A DNA stretch of 24,689 nt, from the NCBI GenBank assembly GCA_001313365.1, contig BBFS01000073.1, positions 1 through 24,689 on the forward strand, read 5' to 3'. Each line of letters begins with the position of its first letter. The first letter of the stretch is position 1. Positions 9,274 through 16,799 of the stretch are shown here, piece by piece. The notes under the pieces are model-generated. The model saw only the letters and a program-made list of their open reading frames with translations, made no database searches and was not told the DNA's origin. Source of the stretch: Paenarthrobacter nitroguajacolicus JCM 14115. GTDB lineage: Bacteria > Actinomycetota > Actinomycetes > Actinomycetales > Micrococcaceae. Made by a program: the position numbers and the translations under genes.

Positions 9274-10127
9274 TCCGCGCGCGACCTCTCGGCGAGAAAC
9301 CCGGGACCCTCACGCCCCGGTCACTAACTTGGTCCTCCTCAAACTCCTTGTCTCCGCCCGGCTGCGCTCGCAGCTCGCCTATCGGGGGGGCAGTTTCCTC
9401 TCCGACGTCGCCGGGCAAGTCCTGCTGGGATTAACTGAGTTCGTGGAGCTCTACGCGATCGTCCACAACGTCTCCACATTCGGCGGCATGACCTTGGCCC
9501 AGACACTCCTGGTATTCGGGCTCGCCTCGGTGTCGTTTGCACTCGGTGACCTGTTGATGGGGGAGACCGATTCCATGTCCGAGACCATCAGGTCCGGCAA
9601 GTTGGAGGTACTGCTGGTCCGGCCTTTGCCTGTCCTGCTCCAATTGGCGACCTCCGATTTCCAACTGAGACGCGTGGGGGGGCGGCTGATCTTCGCAGTG
9701 GCTGCGCTTATTGCAGCGCTGATGCTCACGGAAATCGACTGGGACCCTGCCAAGGTCACGTTGGCCCTCATCACACCCCTTGCGGGGGGGCGGCGATCTT
9801 CTGCGCACTCTTCCTTGGCGCTGGAGCCATGCAATTCTGGATCCTCGACGGCAGGCAATTCGCCAATGCTTTCACCTACGGAGGGCGGTATGTGGCCTCC
9901 ATGCCCGGAGCGGCGCTGTTCTTCCCAATCCAAATCTTCTTCACGTTCGTCATCCCGGCAACGTTGGTGGCCTACGCTCCCAGCCTGGTCATCCTCGACC
10001 TCGACGGCCCAGCCGGTATCCCGGCCTGGACGGGTTGGCTGGGACTGCGGCCGCCGTCGTCCTTAGCGGACTCATGCTGCTCCTCTGGCGGGCGGCCATC
10101 AAAAAATACACCGGCGCAGGAGGCTGA
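9266..10127 (+). CDS. ABC-2 type transporter permease, second subunit (COG3694-like), frameshifted
   Basis: Second membrane subunit, about 286 aa, from GTG 9266 inside the preceding gene's last codons. Hydrophobic spans include LVFGLASVSFALGDLLMG, LIFAVAALIAALMLT, IFCALFLGAGAMQFWIL, ALFFPIQIFFTFVIPATLVA and a last span VVLSGLMLLLWRAAI. The loop ETDSMSETIRSGKLEVLLVR followed by PLPVLLQLATSDFQLRRVG is characteristic of this family. G7 at 9784-9790 should be five, restoring AGAAIFCALFLGAG. A second indel near 10040 joins WTGWLGL to GTAAAVVLSG. The stop TGA 10125-10127 is one base before the ATPase ATG. The ribosome binding site of the ATPase (GGAGG, 10119-10123) lies inside this gene. Confidence 0.87.
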
Positions 10128-10128
10128 C

Positions 10129-11113
10129 ATGCCCATCATCGAAGTGGAAAACCTGAGCCGGGAATTCCAAGTCATGGAGTCGGTCGGGCGGTTCCGGCGA
10201 CGCAAGAAGACGGTTCACGCGGTCCGTGGGATCGACTTCACAGTGGAACCGGGGGGGAGGCCGTCGGCTACATCGGAGCCAATGGGGCAGGCAAGTCCAC
10301 CACCATCAAGATGCTGACGGGTGTCCTGGTGCCAAGCTCGGGACGCGTGACCGTCTGCGGGTTCAACCCGGTGCCTCAGCGTAAAGCGTTGGCCCGGAAG
10401 ATCGGCGTCGTGTTCGGACAGCGCTCGCAGCTTTGGTGGGACCTCCCCCTGCAGGACTCTTACCCGATCCTCGGCGCCATGCATCGCATGCCCGAGGCCG
10501 ACTGGCGGCCCAGGTTCCGTGAGCTGGCCGACCAGATGGACCTGGGGGGGAGTTCCTCACCACGCCTGTTCGGCAACTTTCCTTGGGCCAGCGGATGCGG
10601 GGGGGCGAGGTCGCGGCTGCCTTGCTGCACCGGCCGGAACTGGTGATCCTGGACGAGCCGACCATTGGCCTGGACATGATCAGCAAAGAGAAACTGCGTC
10701 AGTTCCTGGACGCTGAGCGTCGCGAGAACGGCACCACGCTGCTGCTGACCACGCACGACATGAGCGACATCCAGCGTTTATGCCAGCGCGTCCTGGTAGT
10801 CGACGACGGCGCAATCGCCTACGACGGTCCGCTCACCGGTTTGGCTGAGGTGGCCGGAGCCGTGCGCACCATGGTGGTTGACCTCACCGCCCCCGTGCAC
10901 TCCGCTGCTCTCTTTACGCTGCCTGACGGCGCAGTGCACGAGGGCATTGAGGCCGATGGAATCAGGCACAGCGTTTCCTTCGATCCGCGCAGGCTCTCAG
11001 CGGCCACCGTGCTAGCCGCGATTTCCAGCACAGCCGAGGTTGCCGACCTGTCCTTGCACGAGCCCGACATCGAGCACCTGGTGCGACAGCTCTACGGGAG
11101 TGCGAGGCGATAG
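10129..11113 (+). CDS. ABC transporter ATP-binding protein (COG4586-like), frameshifted
   Basis: Cytoplasmic ATPase of the exporter, about 326 aa. It has an N-terminal extension REFQVMESVGRFRRRKKTVHA and Walker A GANGAGKST (residues about 49-57). The Q-loop region is VVFGQRSQLWWDLPL, the signature LSLGQRMRGE, Walker B LVILDEPTIGLD and the H-loop TTHDMSDI. A C-terminal domain follows from about residue 230. G7 at 10251-10257 and G7 at 10544-10550 both restore the frame when read as five (EPGEAVGYIGANG and MDLGEFLTTPVRQ). G7 at 10599-10605 adds one extra Gly to the signature, as though four had become seven. The substrate is unknown. The same three-gene arrangement occurs in many Gram-positive exporters of uncharacterised function. 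Confidence 0.93.
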
Positions 11114-11124
11114 TTGTATTGCAC

Positions 11125-11197
11125 GAGTTCGCTGGAACCTTGTGTGCTCGCCCGGAACCTTTCGGCGATACGGCAGGTTTCCCACGAACCCGGCGCG
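11125..11197 (+). repeat. 73-nt quasi-palindromic repeat, copy A
   Basis: Begins GAGTTCGCTGGAACC and aligns without gaps to copies at 11841 and 12958. The block AACCTTTCGGCG (11157-11168) is shared with copy C, and CTTTCGGCG with all three. The 5' arm GTTCGCTGGAACCT pairs imperfectly with the 3' arm AGGTTTCCCACGAAC (one bulge, two mismatches). It lies between the convergent ABC ATPase and DUF5655 genes. Confidence 0.85.
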
Positions 11198-11210
11198 CTG
11201 GGCTTGCCCT

Positions 11211-11812
11211 CTAGCTGTTCTGGTCCAGCGCCTTGGCGAGGTACCCGAGTAGCTCGTCGTCGACGTCGTCGATGGATTTCAGCCGTACCCGGCGGTCGAA
11301 GGAGTCTCCCTCCCGAACCTTCAGGGCCTCGAGCCTGCCCTCGGCTGGAGCGTCCAAACGCAGGGCGATATCAACGGTGGTGTTGTTGGTCCGGGTGACC
11401 TGGGCAAACTTCCGCCGAGGGCTGTGAAGCGAAACATAGCCTTGCGCATCTGGATCACTACGCCGTCGGTCTCAGCGGACCATGCCATCAGAGCGTCGGC
11501 TATGGGGGGGCGCAACTGGGGGGGGTGGTTGGCGTATTGGCCGTCGATGAGTTCATCGGCGTCCCGGAGCATGAACTCGGGGGGGTAGCCGAACATTTCC
11601 CACGAGACTGCGTATTGCGCGTAGCCCGTGATTCCGTGTTCGTCGCGCATCCAGTCGCGGAGCCCGGCGTCGTTCTTCAAGCCCTTGGCGCGGCCCTCTT
11701 CGGCCCACCAATGGACGTCGTGTCCGGACTTGCGCAGAAGCAACGCCTGGTTGCTGTCCACCATGGTTTGCCACGTCTTGGCCGCAGCCTTGAAGTCAGA
11801 AGTCTCGCCCAT
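11211..11812 (-). CDS. DUF5655-like hypothetical protein (DUF4287/DUF5655 type), one frameshift
   Basis: About 200 aa. ATG 11812 (MGETSDFKAAAKTWQTMVDS) is preferred over the frame extension to 11968, which would run through repeat copy B. Conserved-looking parts are GHDVHWWAEEGRAKGLKN, LRDWMRDEHGITGYAQYAV, ELIDGQYANHP and PIADALMAW. The C-terminal beta-rich segment YVSLHSPRRKFAQVTRT followed by VDIALRLD is typical of DUF5655. One base is missing near 11443 between QMRK and YVSLHS. G/C runs at 11504, 11518 and 11579 are in frame. The biochemical function is unknown. The gene sits between repeat copies A and B. Confidence 0.8.
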
Positions 11813-11840
11813 ACGCCGATCGTAGCCCGGCGCTGTTTCT

Positions 11841-11913
11841 GACTTCGCTGGAAACGTGCGCCTTCGTGGGCAAACTTTCGGCGTATTCGCAACGTTCCCG
11901 CGGCCTCGGCGCT
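11841..11913 (+). repeat. 73-nt quasi-palindromic repeat, copy B
   Basis: Begins GACTTCGCTGGAAACG and keeps the central CTTTCGGCG. Its stem uses a different sequence from copies A and C: 5' GGAAACGTGCG pairs with 3' CGCAACGTTCC. Pairing is thus kept although the bases changed. It lies between the divergent DUF5655 and AbiEi/DUF559 genes, in the same orientation as copies A and C. Confidence 0.82.
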
Positions 11914-11966
11914 CGGATTTCCACATAGCGCCGCGCACCTCTTTAGCGACTGTATGTTTGGTTGCC

Positions 11967-12943
11967 ATGCTGAGCCGATGGAGCCGCCGTCATCGCGTGA
12001 AAGCACCGCCCCCGATAGTCCGCCCGCTTCCTGTGCGTGGGTATATCTGGAGGACCGATGAATTACTCCGATTCGGTCTCAACAGTCGAAATATCAAGGC
12101 GCTTGTGGAGGCCGGTGAACTGCATCGCTTGAGATATGGCTGCTATATCAGGGCCAGCAAGTGGAACTCCTTGGGGGGCCGAGGAGGCAGGCCAGGGAGC
12201 GGATCGTGGCACATGCGCATGGGACGCTGACCACGTCAACAGGTGGTTTCGTTTACAGCCATTTGTCGGCGGCACGACTCCATGGTCTCTTCGTGTGGGG
12301 GGGTGTTGATGACAAGGTTCATGTCCTGCACCAAACCAGGCCTTCCTCCGACCGTTGGGGGCAGGGATGTCCGGGGGGGACACACAGAAACTTTCACCGA
12401 GGACGATGTGGTGCAGGTTCAGGGTTTGCGGGCGACCACACTCGAACGCACCATCTTTGACAGTGCCAGGATGCTTAGCTATCCCAAAGCACTTGTGATT
12501 ATGGACCATGGTTTACGAGTCGGAGCCGATATCAGCGCACTTGCCGACATGGCAGCCGTCTCCTCCGGAAAGCGGGGAATCCGCACGCTGCGCAAGGCTT
12601 TGGACAACGCAGACCCGCGCTCCGAGTCTGCCGGCGAGACGCTGACCCGTGAGTTGATGCAAAGGCTCAGAATCAGGCCCCCCCACAGCCCCCCCAATTC
12701 GAGGTGCAGTCCCGTTTGGGTCGCCATCGCATGGATTTCGCTTGGGAAGAGGAAAAACTGGCTCTGGAGTTCGACGGTCGAACCAAATACTTCGACTTCA
12801 AACCGACGGACGAGGTCATCTTTCAAGAACGACGGCGGGAAAAGGCACTGGCAGAGGAGGGCTGGCGGTTTATCCGAATCGAGTGGAAGGACCTTTTTCA
12901 AGAGCGCGCCTTCAAGGAACGCATCCTTCGGGCGCTCAGGTGA
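11967..12943 (+). CDS. AbiEi-like antitoxin-domain protein with C-terminal DUF559 domain, frameshifted
   Basis: About 323 aa after correction. The N-terminal winged helix is IWRTDELLRFGLNSRNIKAL, then VEAGELHRLRYGCYI, as in AbiEi-type antitoxins. The middle region has GGFVYSHLSAARLHGLFVWG and VQGLRATTLERTIFDSARM. The C-terminal DUF559 domain, related to the Vsr/restriction nuclease fold, has VQSRLGRHRMDFAWEEEKLA, LEFDGRTKYF, FQERRREKALAEEGWRFIRI and EWKDLF. Disruptions are at G6 12173-12178, G7 12297-12303, G7 12373-12379 and C7 12678 or 12689. No ribosome binding site precedes ATG 11967; GTG 11998 is an alternative start. No AbiEii-type toxin gene is adjacent, so this is an orphan. Such orphans are frequent in actinobacteria and their role is not established. 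Confidence 0.8.
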
Positions 12944-12957
12944 TCAGTCCGGACTGC

Positions 12958-13030
12958 GAGTTCGTGGGAACCTGCCTGTTCGGGAGGAACCTTTCGGCGA
13001 CATGGCAGGCTTCCCGCGATCTCGGTGCCA
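12958..13030 (+). repeat. 73-nt quasi-palindromic repeat, copy C
   Basis: Begins GAGTTCGTGGGAACCTGCC, contains AACCTTTCGGCG (12990-13001), and ends in ATCTCGGTGCCA. The 5' arm TGGGAACCTGCC pairs with the 3' arm GGCAGGCTTCCCGCG with one bulge, giving the strongest stem of the three copies. It lies between the convergent AbiEi/DUF559 and lipoprotein genes. Confidence 0.85.
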
Positions 13031-13034
13031 CGCG

Positions 13035-13574
13035 TCAGTAGCCCGAACCCGCAGCGCCTTTGATCATCTCCCCGGCCGGGCTGACCAGGTACCAGACGCC
13101 GCCCACGCCCTGACCAGTCACGTCGCCGGGAACTTTGTCCTTGGCGTAGTAGTACAGGGGCATGCCGTTGAGTGTTACTTGCTTCTTGCCGTCAGGCGTC
13201 GCAATGGTTCCCATAGTCCCGGTGACGCCTTCAACCGTGGGCGTATCCGACGTCGTGGTGAAAACAGGCCAAGCTTCCAGGCAAGCGTCCACGCAAGCGC
13301 TGGTTCCCGAGTCCTTGACGTCTTTGGTGAAGAAGTAAAGGCTCATGCCCTTGCTGTCCACCACGATTTGCCCGGCGCTGGATGATGACACTTTCATCTC
13401 GGCGCCAGCTGCGGTGGTGGAGTCCACTGTCGGGGACGCGGAGGTTGCTGCCGAAGAGGGAGTAGCCGCGGGAGGTGGTGCGGAGGTAGCGGTGGTTCCA
13501 GGACTTCCGCCACACCCGGCCAAGGCAGCGGTCAGGATCAACACACCGAATCCAAAACTGAGTCGTTTCTTCAT
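13035..13574 (-). CDS. Secreted lipoprotein with Y-x4-D type repeats (COG4315 / Lipoprotein_15)
   Basis: Intact, 179 aa. The signal peptide MKKRLSFGFGVLILTAALAG ends in a lipobox LAGC (Cys at residue 21), so the mature protein is lipid-anchored outside the membrane. A Thr/Ser/Ala/Pro-rich linker (residues about 24-57) precedes two copies of the family repeat. The first is VVDSKGMSLYFFTKDVKDSG with a Cys pair in SACVDACLEAWP. The second is VTLNGMPLYYYAKDKVPGDV followed by GVGGVWYLVSPAG. The ribosome binding site AAAGGAG is 6 nt before the ATG. Proteins of this family are of unknown function; some have been linked to stress or electron transfer. It is divergent from an ECF sigma operon and carries a matching promoter, so it is probably a sigma target. 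Confidence 0.93.
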   Translation of the reverse strand: MKKRLSFGFGVLILTAALAGCGGSPGTTATSAPPPAATPSSAATSASPTVDSTTAAGAEMKVSSSSAGQIVVDSKGMSLYFFTKDVKDSGTSACVDACLEAWPVFTTTSDTPTVEGVTGTMGTIATPDGKKQVTLNGMPLYYYAKDKVPGDVTGQGVGGVWYLVSPAGEMIKGAAGSGY

Positions 13575-13624
13575 GTCTAGCTCCTTTGACGAGCCGGCCG
13601 GAAAGGACCGGCGCTAACCCCCCC

Positions 13625-13655
13625 TACGACGCCGCCGGGGGGGAAGAATGGTTCA
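13625..13655 (-). promoter_or_regulatory. Predicted ECF-sigma promoter for the lipoprotein gene
   Basis: On the minus strand TGAACC (13655-13650) serves as -35 and CGTCGTA (13631-13625) as -10, separated by 18 nt that include a run of seven C. If that run is five, as at many sites here, the spacer is 16 nt, identical to the plus-strand promoter. The 5' leader would be about 45 nt. The AAC motif at -35 and CGTC at -10 are the general ECF pattern. Confidence 0.7.
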
Positions 13656-13662
13656 TGGGGGC

Positions 13663-13691
13663 TGAACCTTTTCCGTTCGCTCGTCGTCGTA
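13663..13691 (+). promoter_or_regulatory. Predicted autoregulatory ECF-sigma promoter for the sigma/anti-sigma operon
   Basis: TGAACC (13663-13668), a 16-nt spacer and CGTCGTA (13685-13691) match the minus-strand promoter element for element. The two -35 boxes lie back to back as GGTTCA-N7-TGAACC (13650-13668). The -10 is 35 nt before the sigma start codon. Confidence 0.72.
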
Positions 13692-13726
13692 TAGGCGAAG
13701 GGGGCAGCTGAAAGAGGGAGGTGGCT

Positions 13727-14229
13727 ATGCCGTTGGATGAAGACGTGGTGGCTGCGATCTACCGCGACCATGGAACTGCTCTGAAGCGCTTCGTTCTCAG
13801 CTGCACGTCCGACGCCCATCAAGCGGACGACGTCGTTCAGGAAACCATCCTCAAGGTATGGCAGCACGCCCCCCCGCAGATCACGGGAAGTTTGCGCAGC
13901 TACCTCTTCCGGACGGCCCGAAACGTCATCATCGACAACTACAGGAAGGCCCAGCGCCGCCCTGCCGAGGCCGGCGAGCAGGACCTCCCGGACCATCCTG
14001 CAACGGAGCGCGTTGATGAACTCCTGAACAGGGTCCTCATGGAGGAAGCGCTGCTACGCCTGAGTCACGAACACCGCCAGGTTTTGGTGGCCCTCCACTA
14101 TCAAAGGTTCACCGTTAGCGAGGCAGCACTGCAGCTGAACATCCCGGCGGGAACCGTGAAATCCCGGGCTTTCTACGCTGTGAAAGCCCTCCGAACGATC
14201 CTTGATGAAATGGGGGGGTGGAACGATGA
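13727..14229 (+). CDS. ECF-type RNA polymerase sigma factor
   Basis: About 167 aa. ATG 13727 is preferred over GTG 13721 because GGGAGG is correctly spaced before it. Region 2 contains AIYRDHGTALKRFVLS and DDVVQETILKVWQHAPP, followed by LRSYLFRTARNVIIDNYRKA. Region 4 contains LSHEHRQVLVALHYQRF and the HTH VSEAALQLNIPAGTVKSRAF. The end is fixed if G7 14212-14218 is read as five, giving LDEMGVER and a TGA that overlaps the anti-sigma ATG as ATGA (14226-14229). An extension after region 4 is absent. The pairing with an RskA-like anti-sigma suggests the SigK-like ECF group, but this is inference. Likely targets are its own operon and the divergent lipoprotein. Confidence 0.92.
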
Positions 14230-14900
14230 ACGGCAACTCCGCACACCAGTCGCTGGGTGCATATTTGCTGGGTGGCTCGAGCCCGAGGAGGCACGCACGT
14301 TTGAGGATCATCTCGCCAAATGCCCTGAATGCCGCCACGAGTTGGAGCAACTGGAAAGCCTGCCCGCCTTGCTCGACGCCCTTCCTGCAGCTGACGCCGT
14401 CGCCCTCACCGTTGCTGGAGGCGCGAACGCGCTCTCACCATTGGAACCGAAACCTGAGGCGCTCCCCCGAGAAGGTCTTGGTGGACCTGTCGATCCGCAG
14501 GCGGAAATCACGACGGCGGTGGGCGGCTTTGGTGGGCGCGGTTGCTGCTGCTTGCCTTGCTGTTGGCTTCCTTGCCGGGCCCCTGCTGAACCAGCCCGCG
14601 AAACCGGACGCAAGCTATTCGGTTCAGTCGGAAAGCGGATTGCAGCTGACCGTGGGCATGGTGAAGAAGAACTGGGGTACCGAACTCGCTGTGGAGGGCC
14701 GGTCCATGCCGCTGGAAGGCACGCTCTACCTGTGGGTGAAGGGCCGGGATGGTGCCGAAGAACGCACGTGCGGATGGACGGCCACTCAGAGCGGCCGGAT
14801 CAAGATCACGGGTGCCACGCCGGTGCAGTTGGCCGGCATCGCCGGTGTTGAGCTTCGTGATGAAGCAGAGAAGACCGTGGCCTCGATTTCGGTGCCGTGA
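14226..14900 (+). CDS. Zinc-finger anti-sigma factor, RskA-like, frameshifted
   Basis: A single-pass membrane protein of about 225 aa that would hold the upstream sigma factor inactive until a signal triggers its cleavage. The N-terminal zinc-binding anti-sigma domain reads GAYLLGG, EARTFEDHLAKCPECRHELE (H-x3-C-x2-C) and LESLPALLDALP. The TM segment is WAALVGAVAAACLAVGFLAG (around residue 105). The extracellular part is RskA-C-like (GLQLTVGMVKKNWGTELAVE, GTLYLWVKGRDG, AGVELRDEAEKTVASISVP). Frames change near 14276 and at the C5 tract 14464-14468, which should be four. It overlaps the sigma stop by 4 nt. It ends close to, or overlaps, the convergent SRPBCC gene. Confidence 0.88.
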   Translation: MNGNSAHQSLGAYLLGGSSPRRHARLRIISPNALNAATSWSNWKACPPCSTPFLQLTPSPSPLLEARTRSHHWNRNLRRSPEKVLVDLSIRRRKSRRRWAALVGAVAAACLAVGFLAGPLLNQPAKPDASYSVQSESGLQLTVGMVKKNWGTELAVEGRSMPLEGTLYLWVKGRDGAEERTCGWTATQSGRIKITGATPVQLAGIAGVELRDEAEKTVASISVP

Positions 14901-14903
14901 ACC

Positions 14904-15399
14904 TTAGCGGTCCGTGACCCTTGAGCTGGGCACGCAGTTCCGCAATCAGGGCCTGGTTTTCGCAAGCCCGGGCGAACGCCTCAATGCGACGCTCAATCTC
15001 CCGGCCCAGGAGCCAGGTTCCGATCCTCTCGGCCAACGGCTTCACCAGGGCCGGGCGGCAGGAAAAGGTGTACTTCCAGACTGCCCGGGTGCCGCCGTCG
15101 TCCGGGGGTGAACCGCCAGCCGCCCCCCCCGAAATTCTCAAAGAACCAAGGCCCGGACACCATGGTCATACCCACGTTTCGTGGAGGCGTGTACGAGACG
15201 TATTCACTGACCATTTTCAGGCCCATGCGGGAGACAGTCCGGTCCTGACGCCCTTGCCAGCCGATTTGGCCCCATCTAGAAAGGCTTGGGCGGAGATGAA
15301 CGGATCCCATTTGAGCCTGAAATCACCCGTGGTCTGGGAGAGGGCAAAAGCGGTCTCGGGATCCAGCCGGATCAGCCGCTCGGCACGTACCTGCGGCAT
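14904..15399 (-). CDS. SRPBCC-family (START/Bet v1-fold) protein, frameshifted
   Basis: About 165 aa from ATG 15399 (MPQVRAERLIRLDPETAFAL), followed by GDFRLKWDPFISAQAFLDGA, MVSEYVSYTPPRNVGMTMVS, GPWFFENFGGGWRFTPDDGG, TRAVWKYTFSCRP and a C-terminal helix LGREIERRIEAFARACE. This strand-helix layout is typical of polyketide-cyclase/dehydrase-like SRPBCC proteins, which bind hydrophobic ligands; no ligand can be predicted. Indels lie near 15240, 15123-15130 (C8) and 15103 (G5). The C-terminus is uncertain. The open frame continues antisense into the anti-sigma gene to 14806, whereas one indel would end it at TAA 14906-14904. The start overlaps the upstream stop by one base (TAATG). Confidence 0.75.
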
Positions 15400-15793
15400 T
15401 AGGATCCCTGCCCAGCGCCGAGGACCAGGAACACCATGAAGGCAACACCAAAGACATTGACCGCCATGATCGCCAATCCGACGATTCCCGTAATGCGGCC
15501 CGCGTTCATGCGACCCGCCCGGAATACCGCGAGCAACCCACTGACTACAGCCACAATAGCCAGAAGGACCGCGACTCCCGCCAGGATCAGTGCACCGAAC
15601 CACCAAGCGTCGTTGCCCTGGTTGTAGCGGCTTATCGACGAGGCGACAGCCGCAATGCCCAAGGGAATGCTCACTACGGCCGCGACGGGGGGGAGAGGAC
15701 AGCGGTGACGATGCTCGTGATGCCGGCGCCCAGGCCCCGCGTGCCGGACCGTTGTGGTTGCTGGTAGTAGTCGATCGGCGGCTGATAGCTCAT
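15399..15793 (-). CDS. Small membrane protein (DUF4190-like), one frameshift
   Basis: About 130 aa. The N-terminus MSYQPPIDYYQQPQRSGTRG is a short polar Pro/Tyr/Gln-rich segment. It is followed by GLGAGITSIVTAVLSPVAAV and three further hydrophobic stretches (FGALILAGVAVLLAIVAVVS and GLLAVF; ITGIVGLAIMAVNVFGVAFM and VFLVLG). The Pro/Tyr-rich start with paired TM helices is typical of actinobacterial DUF4190-type proteins. G7 15687-15693 should be five, joining AVLS to PVAAVVSIPLG. Its stop overlaps the SRPBCC start (TAATG, 15401-15397), and it begins 22 nt after the trmB stop. These three genes therefore look like one operon. The function is unknown. Confidence 0.8.
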
Positions 15794-15815
15794 GGTTCCC
15801 CCCATAGTCCGTTGG

Positions 15816-16730
15816 CTAAAGCTTGCGGTACGTGAGGTCAAAGATCATGCGCCCGGCCTCGTGGGCTTTGTTTTCAAAGCTTGTCCGGATTCTGCCATCG
15901 AACCGGGGGGGAGCCCAGCCGCCTTCTTCATCCACGCCCTCGTTCGGACCGGTGTGCTCGGTGCTGACCGGCGCACGGCCTTCCCGGACGGGCGCACCAC
16001 CCACAACAGACTCGACGCCGGACTGCCAGACCTGCGTCAGCGGGCTCTCCTCGCCGCTGCGCTCCCCCTTCGTGCATGTTCTCGAACTCTGTGGACCCGG
16101 CCAGCACTTCGCGGACGTGCACGGCATAGTTGGACCAGTCCGTGGCGATGCGCCAGTAACCGCCCTTTGCGAGAGCTTGGCAGCTACTGAAGCGAAGGCA
16201 GGTTGAATAAGGCGTCGCTTGTGGTGCCGTGCCTTGTGCCAGGGATCCGGGAAGAACACCCAAAGCTCGCTGACCGACCCCTCCGGGAGCATCGACTCGA
16301 GAACCTCTGGGGGGGCGTTGGCTTCCACCACCCGCACGTTGGTCAGCCCACGGCTGTTGATCTTGATGATGGTGTTGGCCAAACCTGGTGTGTAGACCTC
16401 TACCGCAAGGAAGTCCTTGTCCGGGTTCTGCTCCGCGGCATGGACCACAGCGTCACCCAGGCCCGAACCGATCTCCACAATCAGGGGTGCCTTGCGCCCA
16501 AAGACTGCCTCGGCGTCGAAGGTGTAGTCCGGGTGGACCGAGGTGTTGGCAACATGGCGCGGCACCTGAATGGCCCAGCGTTCTGCGTGCTCTTCCCATG
16601 CGGCTTGCCTGCGTCCCTGCAGTCGGGTGCCACGGCGCACAAAGCTGACTGGCCGACCACCGTAGGTACCGAAGGAAGCCTGGCTGCCGGGCGTGACTGG
16701 TCGCGGGGGGGAATCTGGGGTTTCACTCAT
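15816..16730 (-). CDS. trmB: tRNA (guanine-N7-)-methyltransferase TrmB, frameshifted
   Basis: Transfers a methyl group from S-adenosylmethionine to N7 of guanine 46 in tRNA variable loops. About 305 aa, with an actinobacterial N-terminal extension (GTYGGRPVSFVRRGTRLQGR). The SAM motif is LIVEIGSGLGDAVVHAAEQN. The acidic motif EVYTPGLANTI lies where the family has an xEVxxxG segment. The signature is ELWVFFPDPWHKARHHKRRL. The C-terminus is TSFENKAHEAGRMIFDLTYR. Two indels (near 16175 and 16050) take a middle piece (LAKGGYWRIATDWSNYAVHV) out of frame. An Asp/Glu-rich insert (GPNEGVDEEGGW) lies near residue 265. It heads an apparent operon with the DUF4190-like and SRPBCC genes; the functional link is not obvious. 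Confidence 0.94.
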   Translation of the reverse strand: MSETPDSPPRPVTPGSQASFGTYGGRPVSFVRRGTRLQGRRQAAWEEHAERWAIQVPRHVANTSVHPDYTFDAEAVFGRKAPLIVEIGSGLGDAVVHAAEQNPDKDFLAVEVYTPGLANTIIKINSRGLTNVRVVEANAPPEVLESMLPEGSVSELWVFFPDPWHKARHHKRRLIQPAFASVAAKLSQRAVTGASPRTGPTMPCTSAKCWPGPQSSRTCTKGERSGEESPLTQVWQSGVESVVGGAPVREGRAPVSTEHTGPNEGVDEEGGWAPPRFDGRIRTSFENKAHEAGRMIFDLTYRKL

Positions 16731-16799
16731 CCTTTCCAGAATACTTTGGTTCCGACGAGACGTTCGGCGGACCCGATCGAGTACGGGTAGCGGGCGCTC

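Noticed and set aside
10129..11113. Programmed ribosomal frameshifting in the ABC ATPase and other genes
   Set aside because: Nearly every gene here has breaks, often several, in both directions and without slippery-site architecture. A consensus error is simpler.
11813..11968. Longer N-terminus of the DUF5655 protein (start at 11968)
   Set aside because: The extension is translated through repeat copy B and into the region preceding the divergent gene; ATG 11812 gives a normal-looking N-terminus.
11967..12943. Complete AbiE toxin-antitoxin system
   Set aside because: Only the AbiEi-like domain is present. No AbiEii nucleotidyltransferase toxin gene is adjacent, and the fused DUF559 domain marks the common orphan form.
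11125..13030. Integron attC sites forming a gene-cassette array
   Set aside because: The elements are palindromic and bracket genes, but I see no GTTRRRY/RYYYAAC core pairs, no integrase, and the two genes face opposite directions.
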